This document shows, piece by piece, positions 18,908 through 28,192 of a DNA stretch of 64,000 nucleotides. Below the pieces are notes generated by a model. That model saw nothing but the letters and a program-made list of their open reading frames with translations. It was not told the DNA's origin and ran no database searches. The stretch spans positions 62,001 to 126,000 of the forward strand of contig NZ_FVZN01000010.1 of assembly GCF_900168685.1 (NCBI RefSeq), read 5' to 3'. The stretch's first letter is position 1. Every line of letters begins with the position of its first letter. A program made the translations under genes and the position numbers. The stretch comes from Solibacillus isronensis (GTDB lineage: Bacteria; Bacillota; Bacilli; Bacillales_A; Planococcaceae).

Positions 18908-18918
18908 TGTTAAGTGAA

Positions 18919-18960
18919 AATGTACTATATTTTTAAGTTCAAAATATAGTACATTCCTTT
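18919..18960. terminator. Bidirectional terminator
   Basis: AATGTACTATATTTT / AAAATATAGTACATT, a 15-bp stem with T-rich flanks, between two converging genes. Confidence 0.8.
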
Positions 18961-19012
18961 TCGTACTTGTAATGAGGTGCCAAGTAAAAAATTTATACGT
19001 CCCCTTCCAAGG

Positions 19013-20410
19013 CTAAATAATGAAAAACGCTACAATTGTCGTCACAATTAAACCAATTATTACCGGTACAAGATTTCGTCTTGCAAGCTCAAACGGGCTA
19101 ACATTACAGATGGCTGCTGCAGGAATAAGCGCCCATGGAACAAGTGTACCGCCACCTACCCAAATAGCCGCGATTTGACCAAGAGCAGTCAATGTTGCCG
19201 TACCTTCTCCAATTGCAGTACCAAATAAATTTCCGAGTGACCCTACTAAAGAAATTCCGGAAAAGCCGGATCCATCCAGTCCTGTAATTGCCCCAACACC
19301 TGTCAATGTCACAACTGCAATTTCCGTTGTTAATGGTACAAGCGCCGCCAGTCCCATACCAAGGTCATTCACAATACCATGTGATGTTTCAGGCAGATGA
19401 TTTCCGAGAATTGTAATAAAACCCGCGTCCCCTAAATAGAAAAACGCCGCAATCGGGATGACCGGTCCAAATACTTTAAACCCAAACTGGAATCCTTTAA
19501 TAAAGTAGCTTGTCGTTTCGTCAAGCCCCTTCTTTTTATAAGCAATAACACAAAGTATCAGCAGGATAAAAACAGAAGTACCTCCTACTAGTGCTGTTGC
19601 GTCTCCTCCTTGAAGATCAAAAATAGCCATTGCAACAACATCCAGTACAAAGGCAACCGGAATTAAAAGAGCGAAGATTTTTTTCTGAGTCATCGATAAT
19701 AGATTTTCTGTTTGCTCCAGTTCTTGCTCCGTACTATTATCATACGTTCCGACTAAAGGAATAGTGCCGCGCTTCATATCGCGTTTCAAAAAGTAAAATG
19801 CTGCAACTGTCGTCACAACCCCCATCGTTATGACAAGAGGAATACTTGCCGACACGACATCTCCAACAGGAAGTCCTGCAGCATCAGCTGTTAACTTCGG
19901 GGCACCTTGAATAATAAAATCACTGGATAACGCAATCCCGTGACCGAATAAGTTCATTGCCATAGCCACACCTAATGCCGGCAGCCCCGCCCGTATTGCT
20001 ACAGGTAATAAAACAGCTCCAAGCAGCGCTACTGCAGGAGATGGCCAGAAAAACCAGGAAATAATCATCATTAATATCCCGATTGTCCAAAATCCTAATG
20101 TCGGGTTTTTAATAATCTTTGTAAAAGGGGCAATCATTACTTCATTAATCCCCGTTTTAGTAAGTACCCGGCTCATCGCAACGATAATTGAGATAATTAA
20201 AATAGTAGATAAAAGTTCGGTTATTGCATAAATGAAGCTATTAAAAACCCCGCCAATTGAAGAAACAAAATCCCCTGTCGCGACAAAAGCAATAACAAAA
20301 ATCCCGACAATGCTAATCAATGTTGTATCCAGACGCCTTACCATAAAGATAATGATCAGCATGATGAAAACAACATAGATCCAGTGGAGAGCTGTTATTT
20401 CAATCCCCAT
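19013..20410 (-). CDS. Multispanning membrane transporter, ion-transporter-like
   Basis: 465 residues with about twelve membrane spans and Gly/Ala/Pro-rich re-entrant-like stretches (FWPSPAVALLGAVLLPVAIRAGLPALG, LFGTAIGEGTATLTALGQIAAIWVGGGTLVPWA). The layout resembles the ion-transporter superfamily (GntP, DctM, NhaC-like carriers), but I do not recognise the specific family. No metabolic genes are attached. An organic-acid carrier is a guess. Confidence 0.6.
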   Translation of the reverse strand: MGIEITALHWIYVVFIMLIIIFMVRRLDTTLISIVGIFVIAFVATGDFVSSIGGVFNSFIYAITELLSTILIISIIVAMSRVLTKTGINEVMIAPFTKIIKNPTLGFWTIGILMMIISWFFWPSPAVALLGAVLLPVAIRAGLPALGVAMAMNLFGHGIALSSDFIIQGAPKLTADAAGLPVGDVVSASIPLVITMGVVTTVAAFYFLKRDMKRGTIPLVGTYDNSTEQELEQTENLLSMTQKKIFALLIPVAFVLDVVAMAIFDLQGGDATALVGGTSVFILLILCVIAYKKKGLDETTSYFIKGFQFGFKVFGPVIPIAAFFYLGDAGFITILGNHLPETSHGIVNDLGMGLAALVPLTTEIAVVTLTGVGAITGLDGSGFSGISLVGSLGNLFGTAIGEGTATLTALGQIAAIWVGGGTLVPWALIPAAAICNVSPFELARRNLVPVIIGLIVTTIVAFFII

Positions 20411-20639
20411 ACTTTACCTCTTTTCCTTTTTACTTAGCATATGGAGAGAAAAGAAAGGTTGTGAGCGCCTAGTAACAATATATATTTTTTAAGTTTTTAT
20501 GGTATTCGCCTAGATTCTATAAATCATAGCCCAATGTTAGGAAGGTCACTCTAAAAATAATTTCATTGGCCATTTGTGTTTATTTATTGGTTATAAAAAG
20601 ACATATTACATATATATCGATAAAAATAGAGGTGTGCTT

Positions 20640-20885
20640 ATGGCAATTTGCCCATTATGCAATGCATTAGAAAAAGTCAGTATAGATTGTCCGACATGTA
20701 CCAGTCCGCTGCAGGATGGAGGAAAGGTAGCCGATTATTCAGATCCATACGGACATTATAATGATGAAAATACTGTAAAGCTTTTTGACGGCTACCCAAA
20801 TACCGCTAAAGATGAGATTTGCCCACATTTACTCGTTTGCAAAGAATGCAGCTTTGAGCGGGTCCTGTTTATACAGGAACAATAA
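20640..20885 (+). CDS. Small zinc-ribbon-like protein
   Basis: 81 residues from ATG 20640 with GAGGTG 7 nt upstream; a longer in-frame extension to 20574 has no ribosome binding site. CPLC near the N-terminus, CPTC shortly after and CPHLLVCKEC near the C-terminus are consistent with zinc-ribbon pairs. Function unknown. Confidence 0.6.
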   Translation: MAICPLCNALEKVSIDCPTCTSPLQDGGKVADYSDPYGHYNDENTVKLFDGYPNTAKDEICPHLLVCKECSFERVLFIQEQ

Positions 20886-20888
20886 AAA

Positions 20889-20919
20889 GCATGTCCGAAA
20901 TAAAGTTTCGGACATGCCA
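20889..20919 (-). terminator. Rho-independent terminator of the gntP-ended operon
   Basis: GCATGTCCGAAA / TTTCGGACATGC stem with T-run on the minus strand, just after the gntP stop. Confidence 0.85.
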
Positions 20920-20931
20920 TAATCAAAATTA

Positions 20932-22269
20932 TCAAATAAATATATCCAGAATTAATACTACGCCAAGACCGACAATCGATGTTGTGAATAGTAGAAGTCC
21001 CCATGTTTTAAATGTATCTTTGATCGATAAGTTAAAGTACTCTTTAAACAGCCAGAACGATGCATCGTTAACATGTGTAATTGTATTACTGCCCGCCGCT
21101 GTTGCCAAAACCATGAGTACCGGATTGACATCAAATGTATGGATTAACGGTCCTACAATACCTGCAGCTGTAATCGCCGACACAACCCCTGTACCTGTAG
21201 CAATACGGATAACCGCTGTAATCAGCCATGCCATAATTAACGGGTTAATGGACGTGTTTTGCATCACACCTGCAATAAGATCACCGATGCCCGTATCTAA
21301 AATAATCTGTTTAAATGCACCACCAGAACCGACGATAAAGATAATCATTGCAATACCTTCTATCGCACCCGAGAACGAATTCATTACTTCCTTCATCGTA
21401 CGGCCGAGACGGATACCGAATACATAAATCGCAATCAGTACTGCCAAAATCATACTAATTTCAGCACTACCTAAAAAGTTAATAAATTGGCCAACAGCCG
21501 AGTCTTTATCGAAAATCATATTGTAAATCGTAGCGCCTGTAATAATGATCGCAGGTAATAACGGAATTAATAAACTAATTCCAAACCCCGGTGCATCATC
21601 CAGATTGACTTCTTCAGATTTTTTCAATAATGGAGGTATTGGCAAATCCAAATTCTTTAAAACACGCGGAAGAATAATCCCCGCTGCAATAATTGCCGGT
21701 ACCGCTACAACAATCCCCAGCAGATAGACCATACCCATATCCGCACCATATGCTTCTACAAGTGCAGTCGGACCTGGCTGTGGCGGGAATATACTATGCG
21801 CCATTGTAGCAGCTGCAACCATTGTAATTCCTAAACGCAAGTAAGGCATTTTCGCTTCAATTGCAATAGAAATAACTAATGGTGCCAAAATAATAAACGC
21901 TACTTCATAGAATACAGAAATACCGAAAATTGCACCGACAATCAAAATTGCCCATTCCACATTTTTTGCTCCGAACTTTTTGAGCAATGTCGAGGCAACT
22001 CGTTGGGCAGCCCCAGAATCAACCATTAACTTCCCGAGAACTGCACCCATACCGATAATAATCGCTAAACTACCAAGTGTGCTCCCAAAGCCTGTTTTAA
22101 CAGATGTCACAACATCCGTTAACGATAAACCATTTAAAACCCCAACAAGAATTGCAACAATAAGTAAAGCTAATACACTATTTAATTTTACAACGATGTT
22201 TAAATATAATAATAAACCGACACCAAGTGCGACCCAGATGATCGGTAAATAGTCTACTATGAAATCCAT
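20932..22269 (-). CDS. gntP: GntP-family gluconate/sugar-acid permease
   Basis: 445 residues with about twelve to fourteen spans. Family blocks include GFGSTLGSLAIIIGMGAVLGKLMVDSGAAQRVA, IFPPQPGPTALVEAYGADMG and TAAGSNTITHVNDASFWLFKEYFNLS. GntP proteins carry gluconate and related sugar acids with protons. As last gene of the kdgK-kdgA-uxuA-uxuB-lacI operon it most likely imports fructuronate, mannonate, gluconate or 2-keto-3-deoxygluconate. Confidence 0.9.
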   Translation of the reverse strand: MDFIVDYLPIIWVALGVGLLLYLNIVVKLNSVLALLIVAILVGVLNGLSLTDVVTSVKTGFGSTLGSLAIIIGMGAVLGKLMVDSGAAQRVASTLLKKFGAKNVEWAILIVGAIFGISVFYEVAFIILAPLVISIAIEAKMPYLRLGITMVAAATMAHSIFPPQPGPTALVEAYGADMGMVYLLGIVVAVPAIIAAGIILPRVLKNLDLPIPPLLKKSEEVNLDDAPGFGISLLIPLLPAIIITGATIYNMIFDKDSAVGQFINFLGSAEISMILAVLIAIYVFGIRLGRTMKEVMNSFSGAIEGIAMIIFIVGSGGAFKQIILDTGIGDLIAGVMQNTSINPLIMAWLITAVIRIATGTGVVSAITAAGIVGPLIHTFDVNPVLMVLATAAGSNTITHVNDASFWLFKEYFNLSIKDTFKTWGLLLFTTSIVGLGVVLILDIFI

Positions 22270-22329
22270 GTTTTCCCCCTAGGTTGTTAATAGCTGTACA
22301 TCCATGCAATAATCAACACAGCTTTTGTA

Positions 22330-23334
22330 TTAATGACTTTGACGCATATTAAGTTGGCCACCAAAGCGGATAGTTTTGTAGTCAGACAGCTTTTGATCCC
22401 CTTTGATTTGCTGTAATAACAACTCCACGGCTTTATTCGCCATTTGTGTTGTCGGCTGTGAGATGGTCGTAAGTTGGGGTGTAAACAAGTTTGCAAATGA
22501 TACATCGTCAATTCCAATTACCGCCAAATCTTGCGGAATGACAAATTGATTCTCTTTTGCAAAGTTTAAGATTTCGACTAATACACGGTCACTGCCTGCG
22601 ATGATCGCTTCCGGCCGTTGATCCAGTTTAAACATATTACGAAGAGATACTTTCATTTCTTCGACTTCAACACTATGTATATATTCATCTTTTACTTGTA
22701 TGCCTCTACTCACTAAAGCTTTTTTATAACCATCAATTCGCTCCAGCCGTGGTGTAATGTTACGTGTTATCGGAGCGGTCAGCATAGCAATCCTGCTATG
22801 CCCGTTATCGGTCAATGCCTTTACCGCCATTTCTGCCGCTTGTTCGTTTTCCAGTAAAATAGAAGGAATTCCCAACCCCTCTATCGTACGGTCCATGAAA
22901 ACAATCGGATACTTTTTCTTTTTCATTTGCTCATACAAATCCAGATTATCGCCAGTCGGGAAAATAATCATCCCGTCGACCTGCTTTGCCATGAGCATTT
23001 CAATGTACTGCCGTTCTTTCTCAGGTTCATCATCCGCATTGCATACAATTGTATGAAAGCCGTGTTTATTAAAGTTCAGTTCAATTGCTCGAATAATATG
23101 AGTGGAAAATGAATGTAGAATATTCGCGACAATAATTCCTACAGTGAAAGTAGATTTTTGCGACAAACTGCGGGCAATAATATTTGGTCGGTAATTAAGT
23201 TCGCGAATGGAATATTCCACTTTTTTTCGGGTATGCTCGCTCATATATTCATATCGACCATTCAAGTATTGCGAAACGGTACTTTTAGAAACACCCGCAT
23301 GCTTTGCGACATCGGAAATAGTGATATTTTTCAA
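22330..23334 (-). CDS. LacI-family regulator of the uronate operon
   Basis: 334 residues. The N-terminal HTH is classic LacI (ITISDVAKHAGVSKSTVSQYLNG, then YRPNIIARSLSQKSTFTVGIIV), followed by a periplasmic-binding-protein-like effector domain. It lies within the operon, 3 bp after uxuB, and probably binds the perfect palindrome upstream of kdgK (26893-26914). KdgR of B. subtilis has the same role. The effector is probably KDG or a related sugar acid (inference). Confidence 0.88.
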   Translation of the reverse strand: MKNITISDVAKHAGVSKSTVSQYLNGRYEYMSEHTRKKVEYSIRELNYRPNIIARSLSQKSTFTVGIIVANILHSFSTHIIRAIELNFNKHGFHTIVCNADDEPEKERQYIEMLMAKQVDGMIIFPTGDNLDLYEQMKKKKYPIVFMDRTIEGLGIPSILLENEQAAEMAVKALTDNGHSRIAMLTAPITRNITPRLERIDGYKKALVSRGIQVKDEYIHSVEVEEMKVSLRNMFKLDQRPEAIIAGSDRVLVEILNFAKENQFVIPQDLAVIGIDDVSFANLFTPQLTTISQPTTQMANKAVELLLQQIKGDQKLSDYKTIRFGGQLNMRQSH

Positions 23335-23337
23335 ATA

Positions 23338-24174
23338 TCACACCCCCGAATATGCGTTAAAGCCACCATCTACTGCAATTGTTGTTCCCGTAATAAATGA
23401 TGAATAAGAAGAGTCCAGTAAAAATAGGAGTGCCCCTAATAACTGATCTGGTTCACCAAATTTTTTCATCGGAGTTGCTTCAATTATTTTTTTTGAACGT
23501 GCTGTATACTCTCCTTCTGCGTCAACGAGCAGATCTTTATTTTGCTGAGTAATGAAAAATCCCGGTGCAATTGCATTTACACGTAAGCCTGTTTCAGCAA
23601 AGTGAACCGCCATCCAGCTTGTAAAGTTGTTGATCGCCGCTTTTGCTGCACTGTACGCAGGAATTTTAGTTAATGGTGTGTATGCGCTCATCGATGAAAT
23701 ATTGATGATAGCTGGATTTTCAGCTTGTAAAAGTGCCTCTCCAAACACTTGGCACGCCAGGAATGTACCAGTGAAATTTAATGAAAACACATCTGAAAAA
23801 CCATTTTCCTGAAGGTCAAAAAACGAAAGACCTGTAGAATTTGCCTCATAATACTCTTTTTCTGTAATCGCATCCGGGTGATTTCCGCCTGCACCGTTAA
23901 TTAAAAAATCAATACGTCCAAACTGTTCAAGAATTTGCTCTTTGGCTGCAAATAAAGAATCTTTATTAAGTACATCAGCAGTGATGGCCACAGCTGTACC
24001 CCCTGCTGCAACAATCTCTTCTTTAACTGCTTCTACCTTTGACTCAGTACGACCGACAATCGCTACTTTTACTTGATGGCGTGCCAATTCCTGTGCCATT
24101 TTTGAACATAGAACACCGCTGCCGCCTGTAATTACCGCTACTTTATTTGCTAAATTTTCGTGTATTGGAATCAT
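23338..24174 (-). CDS. uxuB: SDR-type D-mannonate oxidoreductase (fructuronate reductase)
   Basis: 278 residues from ATG 24174 with CAGGAGG upstream; the ATG shares a base with the uxuA stop codon (TAATG). The Rossmann motif is altered to TGGSGVLCSKMAQEL; NGAGGNHPDA and the YSAAKAA active-site motif follow. In Bacillus, mannonate oxidoreductase of this SDR type (YjmF) reduces D-fructuronate to D-mannonate with NAD(P)H. Position directly after mannonate dehydratase supports the call. Confidence 0.85.
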   Translation of the reverse strand: MIPIHENLANKVAVITGGSGVLCSKMAQELARHQVKVAIVGRTESKVEAVKEEIVAAGGTAVAITADVLNKDSLFAAKEQILEQFGRIDFLINGAGGNHPDAITEKEYYEANSTGLSFFDLQENGFSDVFSLNFTGTFLACQVFGEALLQAENPAIINISSMSAYTPLTKIPAYSAAKAAINNFTSWMAVHFAETGLRVNAIAPGFFITQQNKDLLVDAEGEYTARSKKIIEATPMKKFGEPDQLLGALLFLLDSSYSSFITGTTIAVDGGFNAYSGV

Positions 24175-25244
24175 TATTTGCCTCCTGACTGTTCGCTGTA
24201 AGCATCCCATAAACCATTTAAATACATAATACCGAGTGCACGATCATATAAACCGTAGCCAGGTCGACATACTTCTCCCCATAAGTGACGGCCATGGTCT
24301 GGTCGCACGTAGCCTGTATAATTCTGATCATGCAAAGCTTTTACGATTCCTTTAATATTAATTGAACCATCTGATGTGAAATGAGAAGTTTCTGCAAAGC
24401 TGCCGTTTTCGTCGATCTTAACGTTACGAATATGGGCAAACGGTGAACGGTATGCATATTTTTCAGCAATTGCAACCATATCATTTTCCGGTGATGCACC
24501 CATCGATCCAGAGCAGAATGTAAAACTGTTCGCTAATGATTCATTGATATTGATTAATTTTTCATAGCTTGCGGCCCCTGTAATGATACGCGGTAAGCCA
24601 AAAATCGAGTACGGTGGATCATCCGGATGGATCGCCATGCGTATTCCAACCTCTTCAGCAACAGGGATAATAGCATCTAAAAAGTAGCGTAAGTTGTCCC
24701 AGAGTTTTTGCTCATCCACTTCTTTATACGCTTCGAAAAGTTCCGCGATACGGGCCATACGTTCAGGCTCCCATCCCGGCAATGTTAAATCGGAAGCTTC
24801 ACTAACCGTTTTCACAAGTTGCTGCGGGTCGAGATTTTGTACTTTTTCTTTATCGAAGTACAGTGCTGTTGATCCATCTTCAAGCGGGTGGAACATATCT
24901 GTACGTGTCCAGTCGAAAATCGGCATGAAATTATAACAAATTACTTTTACACCAACTTCAGCTAAGTTACGTATTGTTTGTTTATAATTGTCGATATATA
25001 AATCGCGGTTACCAATACCAAGTTTAATATCTTCATGAACGTTGACACTTTCAACAACATCAATATGGAAACCTTTTGATTGTATATAATCCGCTTCCTC
25101 TCTAATCTCTTCTTTCGTCCAAAGCTCGCCTGCAGCTTTTTGATGCAATGCCCAAACAATTCCTTTAACATTCGGAATCTGGCGTATATGGTCGAGTGTT
25201 ACCGTATCATTATCTCTCCCGTACCAGCGAAAAGTAATATTCAT
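24174..25244 (-). CDS. uxuA: D-mannonate dehydratase
   Basis: 356 residues. MNITFRWYGRDNDTVTLDHIRQIPNVKGIVWALH is the typical UxuA N-terminus; metal-site blocks include RMAIHPDDPPYSIFGLPRI, FCSGSMGASPENDM and YVRPDHGRHLWGE. It dehydrates D-mannonate to 2-keto-3-deoxygluconate. It starts 3 bp after the kdgA stop codon. Confidence 0.95.
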   Translation of the reverse strand: MNITFRWYGRDNDTVTLDHIRQIPNVKGIVWALHQKAAGELWTKEEIREEADYIQSKGFHIDVVESVNVHEDIKLGIGNRDLYIDNYKQTIRNLAEVGVKVICYNFMPIFDWTRTDMFHPLEDGSTALYFDKEKVQNLDPQQLVKTVSEASDLTLPGWEPERMARIAELFEAYKEVDEQKLWDNLRYFLDAIIPVAEEVGIRMAIHPDDPPYSIFGLPRIITGAASYEKLININESLANSFTFCSGSMGASPENDMVAIAEKYAYRSPFAHIRNVKIDENGSFAETSHFTSDGSINIKGIVKALHDQNYTGYVRPDHGRHLWGEVCRPGYGLYDRALGIMYLNGLWDAYSEQSGGK

Positions 25245-25247
25245 CTT

Positions 25248-25877
25248 TTACACCTCTCCTTGTTTTGCTGCTTCTACATATTTTCTGCTTGCTTCTACTA
25301 CTGCTGCATGTCCGCCTGTTGCATAAGCTTTATTTAAATCACTGCCGATTCCTACTGCGATTGCTCCCGCATCAAGCCATTCACCGATATTGTCAGTATT
25401 TATACCACCAGTCGGCATAATCTGTACGTGCGGTAATGGACCTTTAACTGATTTGATGAACGAAGGTTTAAAGTTATTAGCCGGGAATAATTTAATGACA
25501 TCACAGCCATATTCAAGTGCCGATACCATTTCCTGAATCGTCATACAACCCGGGAAATATGGAATGGCATAACGATTGCATACTTTTGCCACTTCTTTGC
25601 TGAACTGTGGACCTACAACAAATTTTGCACCATTCAAAATTGCATGACGTGCTGTTTCTGCATCAAGTACAGTACCAGCACCTACTATTGCATCAGAGTT
25701 TCGGAATGCTTCCAATACTTGCTGTGTATTTGGCGTTGTGTAAGTAAGCTCGATTAAATGGATGCCCCCATCAATCGCTGCATTCGAAAGAGCGATTGCT
25801 TCTTCTGCTGAATTTCCTCGAATAACCGCTACTACTTTCGAACTTTTAATCGCTGCTAATGTATCTGCCTTTACCAT
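25248..25877 (-). CDS. kdgA: KDPG/KHG aldolase
   Basis: 209 residues. Active-site blocks IELTYTTP, VGAGTVLDAE, the Schiff-base region PYFPGCMTIQEM, DVIKLFPANNF and MPTGGINTDNI match the Eda/KdgA family. It splits 2-keto-3-deoxy-6-phosphogluconate to pyruvate and glyceraldehyde-3-phosphate, the last step of this route. It is the second gene of the operon, 23 bp after kdgK. Confidence 0.95.
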   Translation of the reverse strand: MVKADTLAAIKSSKVVAVIRGNSAEEAIALSNAAIDGGIHLIELTYTTPNTQQVLEAFRNSDAIVGAGTVLDAETARHAILNGAKFVVGPQFSKEVAKVCNRYAIPYFPGCMTIQEMVSALEYGCDVIKLFPANNFKPSFIKSVKGPLPHVQIMPTGGINTDNIGEWLDAGAIAVGIGSDLNKAYATGGHAAVVEASRKYVEAAKQGEV

Positions 25878-25900
25878 ATGTTCATCTCCCTTTAATTTGA

Positions 25901-26857
25901 TTAACGTTCAATTGTTTTTATATTGTTCATAAAGTCGAGTACTTCCTGCAGTTCCGGCAACCCCTCGTTATCACCTTTTACAGTCGTTACTAACGCGCCT
26001 ACCGCATTCGAAAAAGTAAGACTCTCTATTGGTGAATAGTTGTGAAGTGTCGCATATATATATCCTGCATCAAACCCGTCTCCGGCACCTACAGTATCAA
26101 CTGGTGTAATCTTGAAAGCTTCCTTTTCATGCCAGACATTTTCTGAATAAAGCTTTGCTCCGTTTGCCCCGTCTTTAATAACAAGCTGTTTGATCCCATA
26201 TTGCTTTGCGAAAGCTTCCAGTGCAGGTTTGCTTACATCATGTTGAATAAGCTCCATTTCCTCCAACCCTGCCAGTAGAATATCTACATAAGGGAAAATT
26301 TGCTCATACGCTTTACGAGCTTCTTCAATCGTCCATAGTTTTAGTCGAATATTCGGATCGAACGAAATCTTTATATTTTTTTCTTTCGCCTTTTTCAAGA
26401 CGGCTAGTACAATTTGCAAATTTTTTGGAGCGATTGCCAAAAATACACCTGTTAAATGGACAATTGCCACGCCATTCAGTAATTCGTCCGTAATATGTTC
26501 GGGCTCGATTGTTAATACAGGAGATTGATGACGGTAGTAAAAGGTTTTTCCAGATCCGTCTTCACGTATTTCTTTAAAATTCAATGATGTCGGATATCCA
26601 TCAACAAACTGAACTTCCGATACGTCAATGCCTTCTCCGCGAGCAAACTTGTATATCCCCTTACCGAATTCATCATTACCTAGGCGACTCATCCATTTCG
26701 ACTGCAATCCAAGTCGTGCACAACCAATAGCAAAGTTTAACTCTGCCCCTCCCGCTTTCTTTACAAAACCTTGCACATAACGAAGCGGTCCTGTTTCGGA
26801 TGGGTTAAACGTAACTAATGCATCTCCTAATGTAAAAACAGTTGGATTTGTAGTCAA
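25901..26857 (-). CDS. kdgK: 2-keto-3-deoxygluconate kinase
   Basis: 318 residues of the PfkB ribokinase family. N-terminal signature GGAELNFAIGCARLGL, C-terminal signature DTVGAGDGFDAGYIYA with the catalytic Asp. It phosphorylates KDG to KDPG. First gene of the operon; GGAGG precedes ATG 26857. Confidence 0.92.
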   Translation of the reverse strand: MTTNPTVFTLGDALVTFNPSETGPLRYVQGFVKKAGGAELNFAIGCARLGLQSKWMSRLGNDEFGKGIYKFARGEGIDVSEVQFVDGYPTSLNFKEIREDGSGKTFYYRHQSPVLTIEPEHITDELLNGVAIVHLTGVFLAIAPKNLQIVLAVLKKAKEKNIKISFDPNIRLKLWTIEEARKAYEQIFPYVDILLAGLEEMELIQHDVSKPALEAFAKQYGIKQLVIKDGANGAKLYSENVWHEKEAFKITPVDTVGAGDGFDAGYIYATLHNYSPIESLTFSNAVGALVTTVKGDNEGLPELQEVLDFMNNIKTIER

Positions 26858-26892
26858 AATTATTCCTCCTTGAGAAAACTTAAACTAAATAC

Positions 26893-26914
26893 TTTACTAA
26901 ACCGGTTTAGTAAA
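26893..26914. promoter_or_regulatory. Perfect palindromic LacI-type operator
   Basis: A 22-bp perfect palindrome with half-site TTTACTAAACC, 36 bp upstream of kdgK. The central CCGG and A/T-rich arms fit LacI-family operators. The co-encoded LacI regulator is the obvious binder. Confidence 0.75.
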
Positions 26915-26936
26915 TCGAATTATTCAAATCTTACAT

Positions 26937-26950
26937 TGAAAGTGCTTTCA
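26937..26950. promoter_or_regulatory. cre-like catabolite repression site
   Basis: TGAAAGTGCTTTCA fits the CcpA cre pattern TGAAAGCGNTTNCA except at one central base. It sits 80 bp upstream of kdgK and extends as an 18-bp inverted repeat. Glucose repression of the uronate operon is expected. Confidence 0.6.
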
Positions 26951-27257
26951 ATTCAATAGTAAATTTTAGAATATTTTAAAAGTAAAATGTTTTTTGATAG
27001 TACTAAATGCTGTTACATAAGGTATTAATAAGCTTTATCAAGTTGCAATTTTCTCTTTTTATTTTTCCAGAAAACAAATTTCTCGAATCGTAAATCAAAA
27101 TACCTTTACTTTATTCATCATTAATAACCCATTTTATTTTTATCAACATATACTGTTATGACGACAAATTTAAATATCGTTTCACTGTGCTAAACTTTCA
27201 AATTCTACCTGTTAATTGCATTTTATAGACTTATAAATAAAAGAAAGGAGAGAACGG

Positions 27258-28142
27258 ATGATTGTAGATGGGGTTTTTTCAGGCGGCGGTATTAAAGGTT
27301 TTGCATATGTAGGGGCCATTCAGGCGCTCGAAGAAAAAGGCGTTAAATTCGAGCGTGTAGCCGGAACGAGTGCCGGTGCCATATTAGCCACTTTCATTGC
27401 TGCTGGATTTAACACTAAAGAACTTGAGGAGATTTTTGATGAACTGAATTTAAAGGTTTTACTCGATCCTCCGAAATTTATAATCGAGCTTCCATTTTTA
27501 AAATGGCTTAATTTATATAAAAGGATGGGATTGTATCGCGGTAAATCCCTGGAAAACTGGTTTCTCGAAAAGCTGGCGACTAAAGGCATCTACACATTCG
27601 GAGATTTACCAAAAGGTATATTAAAACTAGTAGCTTCCGATTTAACAAATGGTAAGATTTTAGTACTCCCCGATGATTTGCAACATTATAATATCGATCC
27701 AAATAATTTTCCGGTCTCCCGCGCATTACGCATGAGCTGTGGTCTTCCATTCTTCTTTGAGCCTGTGTATTTAAAAAATGGGAAAAGGGAGTCTGTTATT
27801 GTAGATGGCGGTGTTTTAAGTAACTTTCCAATGTGGATTTACGATAATGGAAATAAAGAGCGGCCCGTTCTTGGTATGAAACTCAGTAGTTCAAGCGAGG
27901 ATATGAAGCCTCACGAAATTAATAATGGGATTCAACTTTTTGAAGCGTTATTTAGTACAATGCAAAATGCACACGATAATCGCTATATTTCCCGTAGACA
28001 CGAGAAAGATATTATCTTTATACCGGTTGAAGAATACAGTGCAACCCAATTTGATTTAGATGAGGCGACTAAAAATAAATTGATGGGCATCGGAAAAGAG
28101 CGGACAGTTCAATTTTTGAAAACATGGTTCCCAGTTTGGTGA
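27258..28142 (+). CDS. Patatin-like phospholipase
   Basis: 294 residues. The oxyanion motif GGGIKG (residues 9-14), the nucleophile elbow GTSAG and the DGG of the Ser-Asp dyad (IVDGGVLSNFP) are all present, so the enzyme should be an active lipid acyl hydrolase. The length fits bacterial YchK/RssA-like patatins. No signal peptide. It stands alone between the uronate operon and a converging phosphatase-like gene. Confidence 0.88.
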   Translation: MIVDGVFSGGGIKGFAYVGAIQALEEKGVKFERVAGTSAGAILATFIAAGFNTKELEEIFDELNLKVLLDPPKFIIELPFLKWLNLYKRMGLYRGKSLENWFLEKLATKGIYTFGDLPKGILKLVASDLTNGKILVLPDDLQHYNIDPNNFPVSRALRMSCGLPFFFEPVYLKNGKRESVIVDGGVLSNFPMWIYDNGNKERPVLGMKLSSSSEDMKPHEINNGIQLFEALFSTMQNAHDNRYISRRHEKDIIFIPVEEYSATQFDLDEATKNKLMGIGKERTVQFLKTWFPVW

Positions 28143-28157
28143 AAATTAACAATAAAA

Positions 28158-28192
28158 AAACTGGGTGCTTTCAGTTATGAATCACCCAGTAA
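28158..28192 (-). terminator. Rho-independent terminator overlapping the phosphatase stop
   Basis: ACTGGGTG / CACCCAGT stem; on the minus strand a T-run follows. The stop codon of the phosphatase-like gene lies in the loop. Confidence 0.8.

Larger units (their letters stand above)
26858..27257. other. Intergenic control region between kdgK and the patatin gene
   Basis: 400 bp, AT-rich. The left third holds the operator palindrome and the cre-like site listed separately. The remainder shows no gene, only the AAAGGAG ribosome binding site of the patatin gene at the right end. Confidence 0.5.
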
